This document shows positions 11,980-23,008 of a stretch of DNA of 64,000 bases, one piece after another (position 1 is the stretch's first letter; every line of letters begins with the position of its first letter). The position numbers were made by a program, and so were the translations under genes. Under the pieces are notes generated by a model, which was given only the letters and a program-made list of their open reading frames with translations, did not search any database and had not been told where the DNA came from. Origin of the DNA: Papiliotrema nemorosa (Eukaryota > Basidiomycota > Tremellomycetes > Tremellales > Rhynchogastremaceae); NCBI GenBank assembly GCA_032158125.1, contig JASKOT010000009.1:558001-622000 (forward strand). The letters run 5' to 3'.

Positions 11980-13901
11980 TCAACCTACCCAGAATCTAGC
12001 GAGTGACCCGGCCAAATTCTTTACACTCTTTTCCGACTTTAATTTGCCCTGTTTGACCTTGGCCTCGGAGCTGCTGCCGCTTTCCAGACTGAGCTTGGTA
12101 GAGCTGCCACCTTTGCTGTCGCTCGACGTGACAGGGGTAGACTTGACCGTCACCTCTGGTTCGGCCACCCAAGAAACGCTTCGTGAGCTCATCGAGCTCG
12201 GCAATTTGGGCTTGGACTCGAATGAAGATAGTCTTGATCGCGGAGGTGCCGGTGAATATTGCGCATCGTCCCAGAAGATGGTCTGTGCTCGTGCGGCGAC
12301 CGGGCGAACAGTGGAGGGCGCAGATCCAGGCATACGCTCGTGCTCTGGTGTGGTCGGACGTGGTCGAGGTAAAGAATCGCCTGTCGACATTCGGCGACCG
12401 GATCTTGGCGATGTTTGATTAGGACTGTGAGAGCTTCCGCGTCGGCTGTATGAGGGCCGGGAGAAGGGCGCAACAGGAGGAACGAAAGCCGAGGGTGGAT
12501 GGGGAGCGTGTGCAAAGAGCAACTCTGGCAGCCGGGTTTCGGCCATCATGAGTTTCTGGAATGCCAGGACGGTATAAAACGCATCATTCCCGGCGTTGCC
12601 CAGGGGTGCAAAGTGCGGAACGGGGATTTGCAGGATCTGAAGCAACTGAGCGAGATTCGCCAAGGGGTGATGACGATCTGGTGTACCCGGTATGCCTTGT
12701 TCCTGAGCTCGTCGTAGCAGTCGATACTCGAGCGCAAGCACATCGATGTATAAGATGTTGGAGGGGAGCGTGGAAGATGACGGGACAGGGAGAGGACCAG
12801 CCTCCCCGACTGATAGGAGGATGAGCGTGTTTGGATTGTTGTCGTTTTCTTGGGAAGCAAGAGCTCCAATGGTGGCACTTGAATCAGCAGACGGTGCGGA
12901 CTAGACGTACTCGACGATTCTCTCGACGTCCTTTTCTGCGACGTAGTGGCTCTTTGCAAAAGCATAGGCTCGAGGATGGCTTGGCGGGCTGATGTTTTGG
13001 CGCTCGTGTCAGCTCTGCAAAGACTGCTCGACGTACCTTGTCCACCCATTCCTCGGTGATGAGGTGCATCTTACGGTAATTGTCCTGCGGTACAGGCGGC
13101 CACACCGACTGTCCGTGAGCTACAACCATTCAGGGTTCACTCACCACTGCCCGGAGATTGGCACACCGGACAACAGCCATGCCGACTTCCAGGACCAATC
13201 CCTTGCCCTTATTCCTGGTATATCCCGCACCAGGTATCAATCCCGTCGGCGGTCCACCCTTCTCCCACCAAGTTGTCTGAACACAGGCCCATGTATATCC
13301 TACCCCATTGTCCCTCACTCCAGCCGCTCTAGACTCGTGATCTCCTGCATAGAATAGCTGCTCCGCCACCTCGACCTCGGCATGTTTGAGTCGTGAACGA
13401 AGGTGATTCAACTCTGCAGAGGGAAGGGTCAAGGCGAGTTTTCGATATTGTGCCAAGTCACTGATGGTGATTAGCCGACGAAGTGCCAACGTCCTTGTGG
13501 GGACCGGCTGCAGAGGGAGGGAGGTCGGTGGGTCTTTGGGTAATGATTCTCCGAATCGTGTCCTGATCATCCGAGCAAATAGCCCAATCTGTTCTCGCCG
13601 CACTGCAATGTGAGGTCGACCCGTGATCGCGTCGACGATGACTGACGTGAGCATTCTCGACAGTGTAGTCAACTCACCCATGACCTCCCACCCATATCCA
13701 AGAAAGTCACCAAAAGAGGTAAAGTATCCTCCCCAGCTCTTGTCCCACCAATCTATGGCGGAGCTCTCAAACAACCCTCTGAGGGTTCTGTCAGTCACCG
13801 TACCGCCGGATCAGCCATGACACTCACATGTAGGCGGCATAGATGGAATGCAAGTCGACATCAAACTCCACAGCATTGCCATACTTTGTAGCGTCTGCCA
13901 T
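11980..13901 (-). CDS. Gfd2/YDR514C-like RNase H-fold protein
   Basis: Six exons (introns 13788-13827, 13642-13677, 13109-13144, 13003-13036, 12878-12910) give 580 aa. The segment around YTWACVQTTWWE ... VLEVGMAVV and the later GNAGNDAFYTVLAFQKLM match the RNase H-like domain of fungal Gfd2/YDR514C proteins, where the second block carries the HNAGNDA-type signature (here GNAGNDA). The last about 190 residues are Ser/Pro/Arg-rich and probably disordered. Yeast Gfd2 was linked to mRNA export; catalytic activity is not established. The acidic residue normally expected in the first strand is replaced in this sequence (ACVQT), so activity is doubtful. Its stop lies 25 bp from that of lipoyl synthase (convergent). 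Confidence 0.75.
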
Positions 13902-14319
13902 GGGGACATGTAGGGGGGTCAAGAAGAAGTAAACTGGAATGACAAGGACACGACGCCCGGATCAATGCAAGTCCAGGGGCAGAGGGGGTAACGTTTCCGC
14001 CCCCTTTACAGGCCGTGTCTACGACGCATCGCAATGCATTCATTTCACGCGACACGACACCCGACAAGCTGCTGACGAGGCCGTCACGCTCGCATGCTCG
14101 CAGCTATGCAGAGGCCGGCCGCGTTCGCTCCAACAATGAAAGCTGCAGGACCAGCCGTATCGAGCGCTGGAAAGCCCGATCGGTTCCTGGGCCGATCTCT
14201 GCCGGAAACAAAAGAAACGCGTAGGATTCCACTGCGACGGCCCCACAGTGCCATCGAACCATTCTTGGCACGCAAATGTAGCGGCTCTCTCGTCACTCGC
14301 ATGCATCATGACGCGTTGT
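13902..14319. other. Intergenic between two minus-strand genes
   Basis: This holds the promoter of the Gfd2-like gene and the 3' end of eIF3l. Open frames on both strands are short and motif-free. No RNA gene or repeat is seen. Confidence 0.5.
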
Positions 14320-16296
14320 CTAAGCTGTAATACGGACTTGCTTCTTGACACCCCATGTAGGCTTCTCACCACCAGCCTTGGGCGCTGGCGCTTGTGGCTT
14401 GGTGGTTTTAGAAGGCAAGGGGGCAGCTCGAATTGTGTTGAACACCCTTTGAGCGTGCTCGGCATTTCGAATGAAGGATCCGGCATACTTTCTGTGCGAT
14501 GTAGTCTCCTCGACATGCACCATGGACTGACATCAGTGAGCGCATTGCGTACTCGCACGATGGACTCACCCCTTCAATGGTGAAATCCAGGTTGTTGGTC
14601 GAGATCCTCTCGCCGCCCAGCAAGAATGGCGACTTGTCCCTCGCATACGTCCTAGAAGCCGCTTTCAAGACCATCAATTGTTGCAACACTGCCTCCTCAT
14701 CCGCCTCGTCCGTGAATGCCGCGAGTTTCGCAGCATCGATCGAGGTGTACAGTTTGAGCAGATTCCTGGAAGCGACAACCCCTCGGACTGCCTCGACGTC
14801 GGAAAGGAAGAGATCCAAATGTCGCTGTGTGGGATCCTGTACGACATACTCCTCCAGCAGGGCTGGGTCCTCGTACGGTGGTGGGTTGACCGATAGGTAT
14901 TTGGGACACGCGCCGAGGAAGAGATCCTTGAAGGTTTGGACGGCGTCATCACCGCCTCGTTGAAGAGCAGCCAATTGATCGCCATAGTGCTCTCGGACGG
15001 TAGACATGACGCTCTCATCGGAAGGTCCCGGTGATAAAGTAGTGCAGATGGCCATCAACGCGTACATTCGCTCACATTGTTTGACAATCTAAAGTTAGTC
15101 CCGAGATTGGGGCAAAACTCACCGAGCCGTATTGGTAACTCCTCGTGTGGTACTGCTTCATCCGGGAAAAGAAAATGATGACCGAGACAAAAGTCTTGAT
15201 GGCGTCTGGCCATCGACCCAGGGCCATGTAGGCGCACCCGACGTGATAGTATGCGGTGACATGGCAAGCGGTGATCTGCGTGAGGATTCCACCGGTAAGT
15301 TCGACATGTTGCATGGTCTGCAACGCCACTAGCGATCAGCCATGTCTGGGTGAACTGCTCACGTGTTGGATCGCCCAGTAAAACATGCACCCGTAGCAAA
15401 CAGATGAGAGAAAAGTACCCCAGATTCCTATACAGCGCCTTTGATCCGTACTCTCCAGCAACCTCTTCAACTGATCTTCCCTCCTTTTCTGCTCGCAGTT
15501 GCTCGTTGATCTGTGATTTCTGGACCAGCGAGTACAGAACGTTCAGCACAGAGTAGCAGCTCCAAATTTGTTGAGCATCGGCGAGGACCTCTAGCTCTTC
15601 CTCGGACTTGTTCTTCGGGTTGGCTCGCCATTGCGCGAAAGACTGGAATTGGTAGACAAACTCGTCGAGCATGTCCCATAGCCACTGGATGGGGAGTTCG
15701 AGCGGGACGGGGGCTTCCGAGTTGAGAAGATAGTTGAACAATTCACAGACATTCTCATACGACTGTATTCGGTCATCGATGGTGGGTTGGAGCCTGGCGT
15801 AGACGTGTCGGAAGTAGAGTTCTCGATACAGGGTAAGGAAGATGGTATCTATTGTGAGTTTCGGGTATACTTCTGACTCACCGTTTCCGACCAGAGGGGC
15901 AATGACCTCGGCTTCTGGCCATTCGTTTTGAGAATAATGCGCCTGTCGTGAGCTTGGCTCGAGACGGCGAGCTTACAGTAGTGAGCTTGTTCCAGCCTGA
16001 TTCGTACATGTTGGTGATGGTTGGCAGATCATTCTCCAAAATTGCTTGGTGGAACAGGATCAAAAACTAGAATGAGCTTGGTTGATCCTATCGCTCACCC
16101 TTTTGACATCCTCTGGAACGAGCTCGAGCAACTGGCTTTCCTCTTGGGCATTGGACTGTTCAAAGGCATGTCGTTCAAGCTCCTGCAATCGTTGATAATC
16201 GTCTTCGAAAGCTCCGTCTCCTTGGTAATTGGGCACCGCGAGAGAGGACAGCAGCTCGTCCTCTTCCGGCTCGTAAAATGCTGTTGGGTCGGCCAT
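14320..16296 (-). CDS. Translation initiation factor eIF3 subunit L
   Basis: Several short introns split the frame (for example after VPEDVKR, after NKLTT and after APLVGN). The protein starts [15 protein letters not shown] and contains the family core: [50 protein letters not shown], the TPR-like block [19 protein letters not shown] and [11 protein letters not shown], then [11 protein letters not shown] and the PCI-type C-terminal half ending in a Lys/Pro-rich tail. eIF3l is a nonessential peripheral eIF3 subunit that is absent from S. cerevisiae but kept in most fungi. It is divergent from the release-factor-like gene (157 bp between starts). Confidence 0.93.
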
Positions 16297-16453
16297 GATG
16301 AGGTGGATCTAGGTGTAGTATGGGTGGGGTTTTCGACGTGAACAATAGATGCAAAGGGTTGAAATTCAGAGCCACAAAGATGAATTCGCCGAATGTGGCA
16401 CTTCGAATACCCCCCCTCTTGGGGTCTTTCTCTGGCATCATTCCATCTCCCTT

Positions 16454-17192
16454 ATGTTCAAGCGACTGGTACCATACTTGCGCAGAGACGGGATAGGATG
16501 CAGTCACTGGATCGCTCGAACCTATTCGATAAAAAAGCCGGATCAGCCTCATGAGGTGGATTTCATGGCCGAAGAAGAGGATGACTCGTTTTACGATCTG
16601 TCCAATGAAGCACCGGTCCATCCGGCACCCACAGCCTCTGCAGAAGCCAAACCTATAACGGCGCCAAATCGTCCAAAGCTGCCTACCTCGATCAAAGTAC
16701 TGAACAAGGCACTAGGGCGCAAGCAAGCTTACGAGATACCGGAGGATGAGCTCATCGAGCAATTCGTACGAGGTGAGTTGCCAGGTAGGGGTCGTATTAA
16801 GAAAAGGGCGCGGTCCAGGCGGTCAGGCCATCAACAAGACCAATTCCTCCGTCTCCCTGATACACATTCCCACAGGGATCCGGGTTCAATCCCAACCGAC
16901 GCGGTCCAGAGAGCAGAATAGGACCGCGGCTCGTCATATCCTACGGGAGAAATTGGATGAATTACAGACCAAAGGGCTGTACACTCCGAGCGCACAAAGA
17001 GACCCCCCAAAGATCGATACACGCCCAAAGAAGGCTGCGGAGCAGGAGCTAGCAATGGCATACACTAAAGCAGAGCTGCGAGCTGCAAAGGAGAGGGCGA
17101 GAAAGGCGAATCGAGCCAAAAAGCACCGCCAGAAGAAACGACGCATGGAAGAAGCAAAGTCTTACGAGGATGGCCAGGAAGGGTCATCGTAG
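16454..17192 (+). CDS. Mitochondrial GGQ-domain release factor-like protein (MTRFR/Rso55 type)
   Basis: Two exons (intron 16773-16806) give 234 aa. The spliced junction yields [20 protein letters not shown]: the GGQ peptidyl-tRNA hydrolysis motif followed by the usual Asn-Lys-Thr. There is no stop-codon recognition domain, and a very basic Lys/Arg C-terminal tail binds rRNA, as in the ribosome-rescue factors C12orf65/MTRFR and yeast Rso55. The Arg-rich N-terminus ([19 protein letters not shown]) suits mitochondrial import. The stop lies 10 bp from that of prefoldin 4 on the other strand. Confidence 0.85.
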
Positions 17193-17202
17193 TCATGCAT
17201 CG

Positions 17203-17762
17203 TTATGGGTTCGTTTCGAGATTGATCTGTTTGCCAAACTTGGCATATCTACCCATCAGCCAAGGTAGTCAAGTCGGACGCACAGTAACACCTTGAGCTC
17301 TTTCATGCCCTTTTCACATTCTTCGGCCCGTGAATTCAGCATGTTGATCTCCGAATCGTATCGCTTCATGTCTTGTCTCAACTGCTTTCTTGCGGCCGGT
17401 AGCCGAAGATAGAAGAAAGCCTCGCCCATCTTGTATAAAACGGGTTCATCATCGTCCGCAAGCTCCAATTCTGTCGATAGGTCGTCATAGTAATCCTTCT
17501 CTTCCTTTGAGAGTCAGCTTGTTTGGAAACAGACAGTTACTTGTTTCAGCTTGAGCTGGTCTTGAATATCCGACAACCGATTGTTGAGCTTGGAAAAGGT
17601 GTTTATGCGTTGCTGATCCTCTGTTCGAGTGAGTAGAGGCTTTAGAGCGCAGCATTGATCTCACCCCAAGCGACTTCTATTCCATCCGCATCTTCATCCT
17701 CTGGAGGAAGCTGCAAGCTTCAGTACGGATATTGCGGTTGCAGTAGCACCCACCAAGCTCAT
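17203..17762 (-). CDS. Prefoldin subunit 4 (beta type)
   Basis: Five exons, including a 9-nt first exon coding MSL (introns 17711-17753, 17621-17664, 17505-17540, 17249-17283), give 133 aa. Prefoldin is the hexameric chaperone that hands nascent actin and tubulin to CCT. Visible are EDQQRINTFSKLNNR (first coiled coil), the hairpin ELADDDEPVLYKMGEAFF, a second coiled coil, and the conserved end LYAKFGKQINLETNP, which appears only after splicing. The acidic leader and length match Gim3/PFDN4. Confidence 0.93.
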
Positions 17763-18001
17763 ATCGTTCACAGCGGTCGAGCGATGTGGGAGGCAGATAG
17801 ATTATACCATAGATCAGGAAGGGCGGGGCGGTGATGACCGCCGGCCTCGGCTGAATGAGACTGATATTGTTTTGGCAGCCATTCTCCCCAATGTCATGCT
17901 CATTTCGCTTAACCGCCCTCCACCGGGAGAGAACGCGACTCAAAGTCAACAACCCACCCCTCTGCGATCAAACAAAACAACCTCATCATCCACTCTTTTG
18001 A

Positions 18002-20707
18002 ATGTCTCGTATACCCGTACCATCCAACAGATCATCCACACCAGACATGTCGACGCAGAGTCCAGCAGCCGACACTAGGAAGAAGCAGAGCAAACGAGAC
18101 GAGGTAAGTTGAGCCCATGACTCGAGACTCCACCCCCTTTGCCCATCACCCGCCGCCTTGCAGCTCTACCTCCTTGCTCCATTGTCCTCATGCAACGTGG
18201 CGGGCTTCACCTCGCCTTTCTGCTTCACTGTACACCCACTATACCTTTCGCATCACTGCTGCCGCTTTGCTCCCTTTTTTTCTCGCCCGCTCATTCCATG
18301 TTGTCCAACGCTCAGACTACTGCTTTTTCCCCATCAAATCCATCTCAACACCTCGCTCCTCCTATGACTACCCAAATCCCACTCGACACTCCTCCATCAT
18401 CTATTCGCTCTACCTCTTCGGAACGAATACCCACTCCGGACCCTATACCGGGAATCCCAAACTCGTCCGACAAACATGCAAAACGTGGCTCGGTTACCTT
18501 TCCTACACTGCCTTCTGCACCCGTCGTCTCAAACGTGACGCTCGACGATGCACTCGCGCGACCGCGATACCACTCTTCGGTATCTCGAAACAACGTGACT
18601 CTTACCCGATCCGAAACTGGCTCCAATTTTGCGGGAAAACTAAAGTCTTTGCGAAAGAAGATTGAAAACGAGCTCTCGCGAAAGCGAACCGGCACCAATG
18701 CTCCATCAAGAGATAACAAACGCTCCTCGAAAAAGCCACAAAAGGGGACCGTTGCGGGTCTTCGACCCAGCCCTGCTCTCACGGTGCCCGAAGGCATGAG
18801 CGTCGCCGATGCCAGTCAACTGTGCGCTGCCAAGCGTACCGACTGTGTACTCGTCGTCGATGATGAAGAGGGATTGAGCGGTATTTTCACCGCCAAAGAT
18901 CTCGCATTTAGAGTGAGTTGACTTGACAGCATCTCTGATCTCAGGTCACTGCCGAAGGTCTCGATCCCAGAACCACTCTGGTATCACAGATCATGACCAA
19001 GAACCCAATGGTCACTCGAGATTCGACTGGAGCGACCGAAGCTCTCCAGCTCATGGTCTCTCGAGGTTTCAGGCATCTGGTGGGTCCATTTGTTCACAAA
19101 CCAGACGGAGCTCATTTCAGCCCGTCTGCAACGACGAAGGGGATGTCGTCGGTTTGCTCGACATTACCAAAGTCTTTCACGAAGCTCTTGCCAAGGTGGA
19201 ACGAGGTTCCTCGGCCACCTCGCAGCTGTCGGCAGCCTTGGCTGGAGTGCAAACTGAATTGGGTCCGGGACTTGCGTCCAACCCTCAAGCAGCCGCCATG
19301 CTGGCCTATGTCGATGCCCTCCGAGACCGAATGGCTCTTCCCGACCTCAATTCGGTCATTGATGCTCGAGCCGGAGCGCCGACTGTGACTCCTCGCACAT
19401 CTGTCCGAGAAGCCGCCAGGTTAATGAAAGAGCGAAGGACGACGGCCGTCTGCGTGATGGAAGCCAATGCCGGTACCAGCGCCATCAGCGGCCAATCGAG
19501 CGGGGCGATCCCAAAGATCGCCGGTATCTTCACCTCGAAGGACATTGTGCTTCGTGTCATTGCCGCCGGTCTGGACGCATCGAGGTGTAGCGTCGTGCGG
19601 GTCATGACGCCGCATCCGGATACCGCTCCCCCAAACATGATTGTTCAAGATGCTCTCAAGAAGATGCACAGTGAGTCAAAATTTCGGGACGAAGCTAATC
19701 GAAGATGGCCACTATCTCAATTTACCCGTTGTGGCAGAGGACGGGCGCCTAGTCGGAATCGTCGACGTGCTCAAACTCACATATGCTACTCTGGAGCAGG
19801 TGAGCAAGATGTCCTCTACAGGGTCTGACGGTAGATTGAAACGATGAACGAGGATCAGACTAGCTCAAACGGAGGACCGATGTGGGGCAAGTTCTTTGAC
19901 GCGCTGAACCAAACCAACGACGACGAATCGGCCTCGGTCGTTTCCCAATCGGAACGACCCGACACCCCCTCACGGCCAACGCACAATCGTGGTCTTTCGA
20001 GCATGACTTCGCCGATATCCGAGGTGATGCCAAACGACTCTGCGAGCGTTGCCGAGGACAATCAATCAGAGATGGCCCGAGGAGCATCGTCGGTCGCTCC
20101 ACCATCCCTCCCGGTCGACGATGGCACGTATATTTTCAAATTCAGAACACCCTCGGGACGAACACATCGGTTCCAAGCGCGGCATGACTCTTACGAACTG
20201 CTTCGTGACATTGTCGCGGGTAAACTCGCCACGGATCCTTTCTTCCACGCGGAAGCCACCGAAGAAGGCGCTCAGGTGCACCTGCCCGATCCCAACACGT
20301 TTAGTCTGAGCTACACCGACGATGATGGGGATCTTGTCACCATCACGGCAGATGGCGATGTTGCAGATGCGGTGAGAATTGCGCGAGGTCAAAAGAGCGA
20401 TCGCGTTGTTTTGTTGGTGGATGGTGGGAAAGTCTGGGAAGATGCCGCGAGGGATCTAGGAGGTGAGGTCGCGGTCGAGAAGCTCCGAGAGGTGGAGCAC
20501 GAGGTCAAGGGCGTCGAAGCAGAGGAGGAGCACATGAAGGAAGAGTCTGCTGATCCCGCCAAGGAGCCAACTTGGGGCAAGAAGGGAGTCGTGCACTCTC
20601 ATCCGCCAGAACTGGTGGCGGGTATACCCAAGGATCTGGTCCTGCCTGCGGCGATTGGGTTCTTGGGGGTTGTGATCATTGGCGTTTTCTTTGCCAGCAG
20701 AAAGTAG
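18002..20707 (+). CDS. CBS-PB1 domain membrane protein (Mug70-like)
   Basis: With a 542-nt first intron (18104-18645) and introns 18913-18944, 19080-19120, 19671-19704 and 19800-19834, the model is 673 aa. The order is a short N-terminus ending KKQSKRDE joined to SLRKKIENELSRKR; four CBS motifs (GMSVADASQLC...GIFTAKDLAFR, MTKNPMVTRDSTGATEAL, RTSVREAARLMKERRTTAV, PNMIVQDALKKM...LPVVAEDGRLVGIVDVL); a PB1 domain (IFKFRTPSGRTHRF...YTDDDGDLVTI); and one C-terminal transmembrane helix (LVLPAAIGFLGVVIIGVFFA). CBS pairs usually bind adenosine nucleotides. An alternative first exon from the ATG at 18364 reads in frame straight into 18646 and would add about 94 residues in place of the first 34. Confidence 0.85.
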
Positions 20708-20737
20708 ACTCTCTGGGTCGAATGTATTTGTACGTGC

Positions 20738-22701
20738 TCAATCTGCATTGCGTAGTTCTGGGGGGACATAACGGAGGCCAAGATGTTGAAAGATTTCTCT
20801 CTCTGTTTCAAAGTGGGTTTCGATACCGGTTGAGATTTGTTGGATAGAAGCACGAAATTTCACCCCTCTCAATGTCAGATGTTTGAGTGGATGTGGACGC
20901 ACCTATCTTCGGCGTAGCGTCTGAGGTCTCGCTCAAACATCATGGAACCAGACCAACTGAGTACGGCAGCGGCGTAGCGTTCTTTGGGCGCAGAGATGAG
21001 GTCGACGCGTCGATGCTTCCGCCCCGCGCCTGGTAGTTTGAAGATGACGAATGCCTTGTCTAGATTGTCAAAGTTGTTTGGAGAGGCTTTGATTGGAGAA
21101 TTGGCGGCACGATGCGTGACATCTGCCATCAGCTCGAAAGGCACATTGCAACTTGCGCAAGACGTGAGTGATGATCCCCAAGGTGGACAAGCGGAGATAC
21201 AGGTCTTTCAGAAGTCCAATGTCCTCGTCTGGATTTGGCGGACAAAAGACAATGTCGACATCGTTGGACATTGTTTTACCTCGGCGGTATCTGACGTGAG
21301 CGGCATCGACCCGAGCACTCACCCTCCAGTGATGGTATGTCGACAATTCGGGACGAATATGTTTAGATGCTCCATGACGCAAGCAGCAATCTCTTCCACC
21401 TCGTCGCGAGGTATTCTGCATCAGCGGGAAACATCTTCAAACCCACTTTGAGTCGAGGTCATCCTTGATCTTGATCCACTCTTCGACAATGTCGACATGA
21501 AGCATTCCTCCTTCTCGCTTGCGGCGATCTTTGACTTTGAGTCGGACCTCTTCAGATTCCTCGGCAATGTTGGCGTAATGTTGTCGAACATCTTCAAGGG
21601 TACGACAATGGTGGCGGTCGTACAGCTCTTTGGCAGTGTGATGGCCGATGGTGTAGACTGACGCAAATGTTTTCAACGCTTGATAGCGAGGTGAAGCGAG
21701 AATTTCCTCTGATTCAGCGATCCGACCCGTCGCGAGGAATTCATCAATCTGAGTAAGCCATGCTGCCAGTGGGACTCACCCTTGTTGCGACTCGCTCTCC
21801 GAGATCCTCCAATCTTCTTGCCTCGGCCCCAGACCGAATGCGCCGGGGGACGGCTTCGAAATGAGCTGATTCCACGGGCGAGCTTACATTTCAGAATCTT
21901 CCGTCAGCTCTGCACCGGTGCATCACCTACACTCATGCTGCGGCGATAACTGAGCACGTTGGAATTCTTTTGCTGATTCTCTTCAAACTCGCGTTCGTCG
22001 TAGATTGGCTTGATAGCGTCCACCTGATGTCAGCATGCGCGGGAGAGCACACTTGCAATGTCTTGATTGACGCAGACGAGAGGACAAGGACGATGTATGC
22101 ATAGTCGAGGGATATCTTCCAGCCTGATATCCGGATCCAAAGGCTGGACGGTCTCGTCTGGATGTGCCGATGACTTTTGTCTCTTGCTCTGACGATCGTC
22201 AGAGTCTTCCCTGGACCGCTTGAGGCTGGGCTTGAGGAGCAAAAAGTCTTCTCTCGTGGGCATGGGCGGTATACGGTCTTTGACCGCTGCATCGACTGCC
22301 ACTTCGAAAGCCTTTCGAATGAATTCTATATCGAGAATGACCTTGCTGTTCTGCTGTCAGCCTGGGCGTGCCTTGCCGAGGCGTACCGCCATTTTCTTGC
22401 CCATGGCTCTCTCGATTCGAGGTCTGCCTCGTAGCGCAGTGAGGACGAAGCGTGCTTCCTGTATTCTCACAGACGTGCCACCAAGCTCATCGATCGTTCG
22501 ATACAGTTGCGGCAATTCTCCATCCAGCTTGTCGGGAAGAATGTGGAATTTGAGACGGGCGAGGAGCGGGTAGAGATGTTGTACCGGGCGATGATGTATG
22601 ATCTGGGAAGAAGATGTAGATTGGCCGATGTCTGTCAGAGACGGTCTCGACGGCATCGAGCTGGCAGGCGGGAAGAAGAACAGGCCAAATGGTCTTGACA
22701 T
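20738..22701 (-). CDS. X-family DNA polymerase (Pol4/Pol lambda type)
   Basis: Multi-exon gene. The N-terminus has a BRCT-like block (KFHILPDKLDGELP...GGTSVRIQEARFVLTALRGRPRIERAM), followed by an acidic/basic linker. The helix-hairpin-helix segment FASVYTIGHHTAKELYDRHHCRTLEDV, the palm motif NDVDIVF (catalytic Asp pair), RRVDLISAP (third Asp) and WSGSMMFERDLRRYAE come next. The C-terminus, joined over a last intron, ends EREIFQHLGLRYVPPELRNAD, which is the family ending. Function: gap filling in non-homologous end joining and base excision repair. The start is tentative because a polypyrimidine-plus-AG acceptor-like site lies just upstream. The stop is 30 bp from that of the CBS-PB1 gene. Confidence 0.88.
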
Positions 22702-22738
22702 GGGTAAACTTGACTTGAACAACCTGAAAGAGAGTAGC

Positions 22739-22753
22739 GGGGGGGGGGGGGGG
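22739..22753. repeat. Homopolymer G15 tract
   Basis: Fifteen G on the + strand (C on the transcript side of Pol4), followed by A and six more G. It lies directly upstream of a TTTCAG that looks like a 3' splice site for a leader intron of the polymerase gene. Confidence 0.8.
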
Positions 22754-23008
22754 AGGGGGGTAAGCTGACGTCACGACTTTCAAGGAGCAGGTTTGTCCTC
22801 TTTGCCCTATTCTCCTATGCATCCTGCAGGCGTTTGGCTACGATGCGAGGCCACGCAAGGCATTCACTGATCATTTGGTGGACAACACACACCATGGAGA
22901 CATGGTCAGAGGCACTATTTTGAATGAGCCGAGCAAAAGGGGGTCTGCGGGACCCCGACCAATGACTACTCTAGGCTGTTGACAAGGTCAACTATCTGTC
23001 GTTTCAAC

